From the NCBI GenBank assembly GCA_025149285.1, contig CP102274.1, forward strand, positions 1,813,501 through 1,877,500: 64,000 bases of DNA, read 5' to 3'. This DNA is from Hungatella hathewayi (GTDB lineage Bacteria > Bacillota > Clostridia > Lachnospirales > Lachnospiraceae). A model generated the notes under the pieces. The model saw nothing but the letters and a program-made list of their open reading frames with translations, had not been told where the DNA came from and searched no databases. The position numbers were made by a program, and so were the translations under genes. Below, one piece after another: positions 62,658 through 64,000 of this stretch. How positions within the stretch are numbered: the stretch's first letter is position 1; every line of letters begins with the position of its first letter.

Positions 62658-63098
62658 CTAGATATACCTTAGTTCATGGGCCAATAATTCCATTAGCCGG
62701 CGGTCATCCAGTTCCCCGTGTTCTCTTAGAAGTGTGTAAATCTGAGTTACATAGGCTTTATCCAGCTCCAGTTCTTCTGCGGCTGTTTCTGGCACCAGAT
62801 GTTTTTCAAACTTTTTTCTTACCAGTTGTATCTGGACCATAAGACAGCCTAGGGTAACGCCAAGTTCTCTTTCTCCGGCCAAATGCTGCTGTTCATCATA
62901 TTCTGTTAAAATCACATGATTCACCTCCGCTCTGTGAATGGACAAAAATTCCGCGAGAATACCGTCTTTTATACAGGAATCAATGGCTGACTGTGTTGCA
63001 GCTGTGAGGGAGAGGCCGTCTGCAAGTCCGTCTCTGATGCGGCCGATAAACTCTGAATAATGGTGCAGCTTTCTGCAATGTCTTATGATAACATATTT
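62658..63098 (-). pseudogene. Truncated Rpn-family (PD-(D/E)XK) protein remnant
   Basis: The open frame runs from just after an in-frame stop at 63101-63099 to a TAG at 62660-62658. It lacks the N-terminal nuclease domain. The translated part includes HYSEFIGRIRDGL, SLTAATQSAIDSCIKDGILA and EFLSIHRAEVNHVILTEYDE, the C-terminal region of Rpn/transposase-like proteins. No start codon with a ribosome site exists near the 5' end of the frame. Confidence 0.65.
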
Positions 63099-63191
63099 TT
63101 ACATAAAATACAAGTGTAAAACACCACGAAACAATTTAAAACATTACTGCGGCAGCTTTCTAATACGTCAGTCTCCGGCAGCAGATAAGGA

Positions 63192-63220
63192 TTGACAAAC
63201 TGCGCAATTGTCCGTAAACT
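63192..63220 (+). promoter_or_regulatory. Promoter of the HEAT-repeat gene
   Basis: TTGACA (63192-63197), 17-base spacer, TAAACT (63215-63220). Confidence 0.65.
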
Positions 63221-63263
63221 GAAATTAAAAACAGCATAATGGACAGATAAGGAGGGACGGTTT

Positions 63264-63917
63264 ATGGATTGGGAACAGCTTATGACGGAACTGAGAAAAA
63301 AAGAGGATCCGAAGGTGTATGCGGAACTGGGGTACAGAGATGCCTCTGTGATTCCGCTGTTTATCGAGGTGATGGAGAAGGAGAAAACGGCGGTTAAGTA
63401 TCAGGCTGAGAAGGCGGTTCGGAAGATCAGTGAAGAGCGCCCCGCCATGCTTCTTCCATATGTGGATCGCCTGATCGGGCTTTTGGACAGCGATAATAAT
63501 TTTATCAGGTGGGGGATGCTTCTTACGCTTCCGGGACTTTTAGAAGCAGGCGGGAAAGATATCTGGATGAAAATGAGAACCAGGTATCTTCTGTCGTTCC
63601 GATCCCGGCAGGTTGCGGAGTTTGGCAATGCGGTCTCAAGTACGGGGAAGATCCTGAGAGCCTGTCCGGAAGAGGAGGAGACGATCATCCCTTTACTCCT
63701 GAAGATAGACAGCCATACTTTTTTTCATCACGGAGTTCCTTCCCCGGAATGCTTAAATGTGGCGAAGGGGCATATACTGGAGTGCTTTCTGGAACAATTC
63801 CCGGATACCGCTTATCGAACAGAGATGGCCTCCTTTGCTAAACAGAACCTGGAAAACGACAGAAAACAGGTGTGTATCAGGGCACGGCGGCTTATGAAAC
63901 TGGCAGGTGAAGTGTGA
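63264..63917 (+). CDS. HEAT-repeat protein
   Basis: 217 residues, all-helical, with repeated pairs such as VIPLFIEVMEKEKTAVKYQA then EKAVRKISEERPAMLLPYVD, and IGLLDSDNNFIRWGMLLTLP. This is the HEAT/PBS-lyase-like repeat pattern of scaffold proteins. No catalytic motif is visible. AAGGAGGG precedes the ATG. The function is unknown. Confidence 0.8.
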   Translation: MDWEQLMTELRKKEDPKVYAELGYRDASVIPLFIEVMEKEKTAVKYQAEKAVRKISEERPAMLLPYVDRLIGLLDSDNNFIRWGMLLTLPGLLEAGGKDIWMKMRTRYLLSFRSRQVAEFGNAVSSTGKILRACPEEEETIIPLLLKIDSHTFFHHGVPSPECLNVAKGHILECFLEQFPDTAYRTEMASFAKQNLENDRKQVCIRARRLMKLAGEV

Positions 63918-63924
63918 TACGGTA

Positions 63925-63963
63925 ACTGCTGACCGGTGAAACTGGGAAATGCCGGTCAGCAGT
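63925..63963. repeat. Perfect 12-bp inverted repeat after the HEAT-repeat gene
   Basis: ACTGCTGACCGG (63925-63936) pairs with CCGGTCAGCAGT (63952-63963), eight bases after the stop. No T run follows on either strand; possibly a weak convergent terminator. Confidence 0.5.
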
Positions 63964-63968
63964 GCGGC

Positions 63969-64000
63969 CTATTTGCCTGCCCAGGAATCGGCTGCCTTTG
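63969..64000 (-). CDS. Possible 3' end of a minus-strand gene
   Basis: The minus strand reads KAADSWAGK and then TAG at 63971-63969, directly beyond the inverted repeat. Only nine codons are visible, so this is tentative and the product cannot be named. Confidence 0.25.
   Translation of the reverse strand, partial: KAADSWAGK

Overview
The window looks like a chromosomal segment of an anaerobic gut Bacillota, most likely a Lachnospiraceae (clostridial cluster XIVa) member. Supporting signs are strong AGGAGG ribosome binding sites, moderate G+C, a BspA-type leucine-rich surface protein with cell-wall-binding repeats, a selenium-dependent molybdenum hydroxylase (SDMH) gene set, and many intrinsic terminators. 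The genus is not determinable from the sequence alone. No rRNA, tRNA, CRISPR array, intact insertion sequence or prophage was seen.

Layout. 0-2.8 kb: the 3' end of addA, a DUF234-type AAA ATPase on the minus strand, and an unrecognised 280-residue gene. 2.85-7.65 kb: a selenium module (selD, a cysteine-desulfurase-like protein, a LysR regulator, a YedE transporter, and the two halves of YedF as separate genes). 7.7-14.8 kb: purine genes (a guanine-class riboswitch, guanine deaminase, a purine permease, and three-subunit xanthine dehydrogenase xdhABC). 14.9-29.2 kb: a condensation-domain-like protein and a LacI regulator on the minus strand, diverging from a maltodextrin/glycogen operon (binding protein, two permeases, pullulanase, debranching enzyme, phosphorylase, alpha-glucosidase). 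29.2-36.6 kb: an accessory island with a probable type I toxin-antitoxin locus, an oxidoreductase, an alkyltransferase, remnants of two IS elements, a 1125-residue surface protein with a decayed copy of its tail, and two decayed genes.

36.6-62.6 kb is the second and larger part of the purine/selenium system. On the minus strand lie a YheO-like regulator, ygeX, ygeY, ygeW, arcC and an NCS2 xanthine/urate-type permease. Diverging on the plus strand lie ssnA, ygfK, the fused selenium-dependent xanthine dehydrogenase, a small flavoprotein-like gene, a hydantoinase, yqeC, a ModE-like regulator, molybdenum-cofactor genes (MoeA-like, moaC, moaA, MOSC, mogA), yqeB, modABC and mocA. A terminator closes this run at 62.6 kb. 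The window ends with a truncated Rpn-family remnant and a HEAT-repeat protein.

How it fits together (family knowledge plus inference): permeases bring in purines, GuaD converts guanine to xanthine, and XdhABC and the Se-dependent hydroxylase with YgfK and SsnA handle the ring. The hydantoinase, YgeY, YgeW and YgeX take ring-opened products to pyruvate, ammonia and carbamoyl phosphate, from which ArcC makes ATP. SelD, YedE, the YedF pieces, YqeB, YqeC and MocA would supply selenium and the cytosine-dinucleotide molybdenum cofactor, and ModABC the molybdate. This gene set is known from E. coli, Enterococcus and clostridia and has been tied to anaerobic urate breakdown in gut bacteria. The less described items are the regulatory elements: a variant purine riboswitch of apparent OFF logic on guanine deaminase, a matched pair of LysR-type operators, and the small toxin locus.
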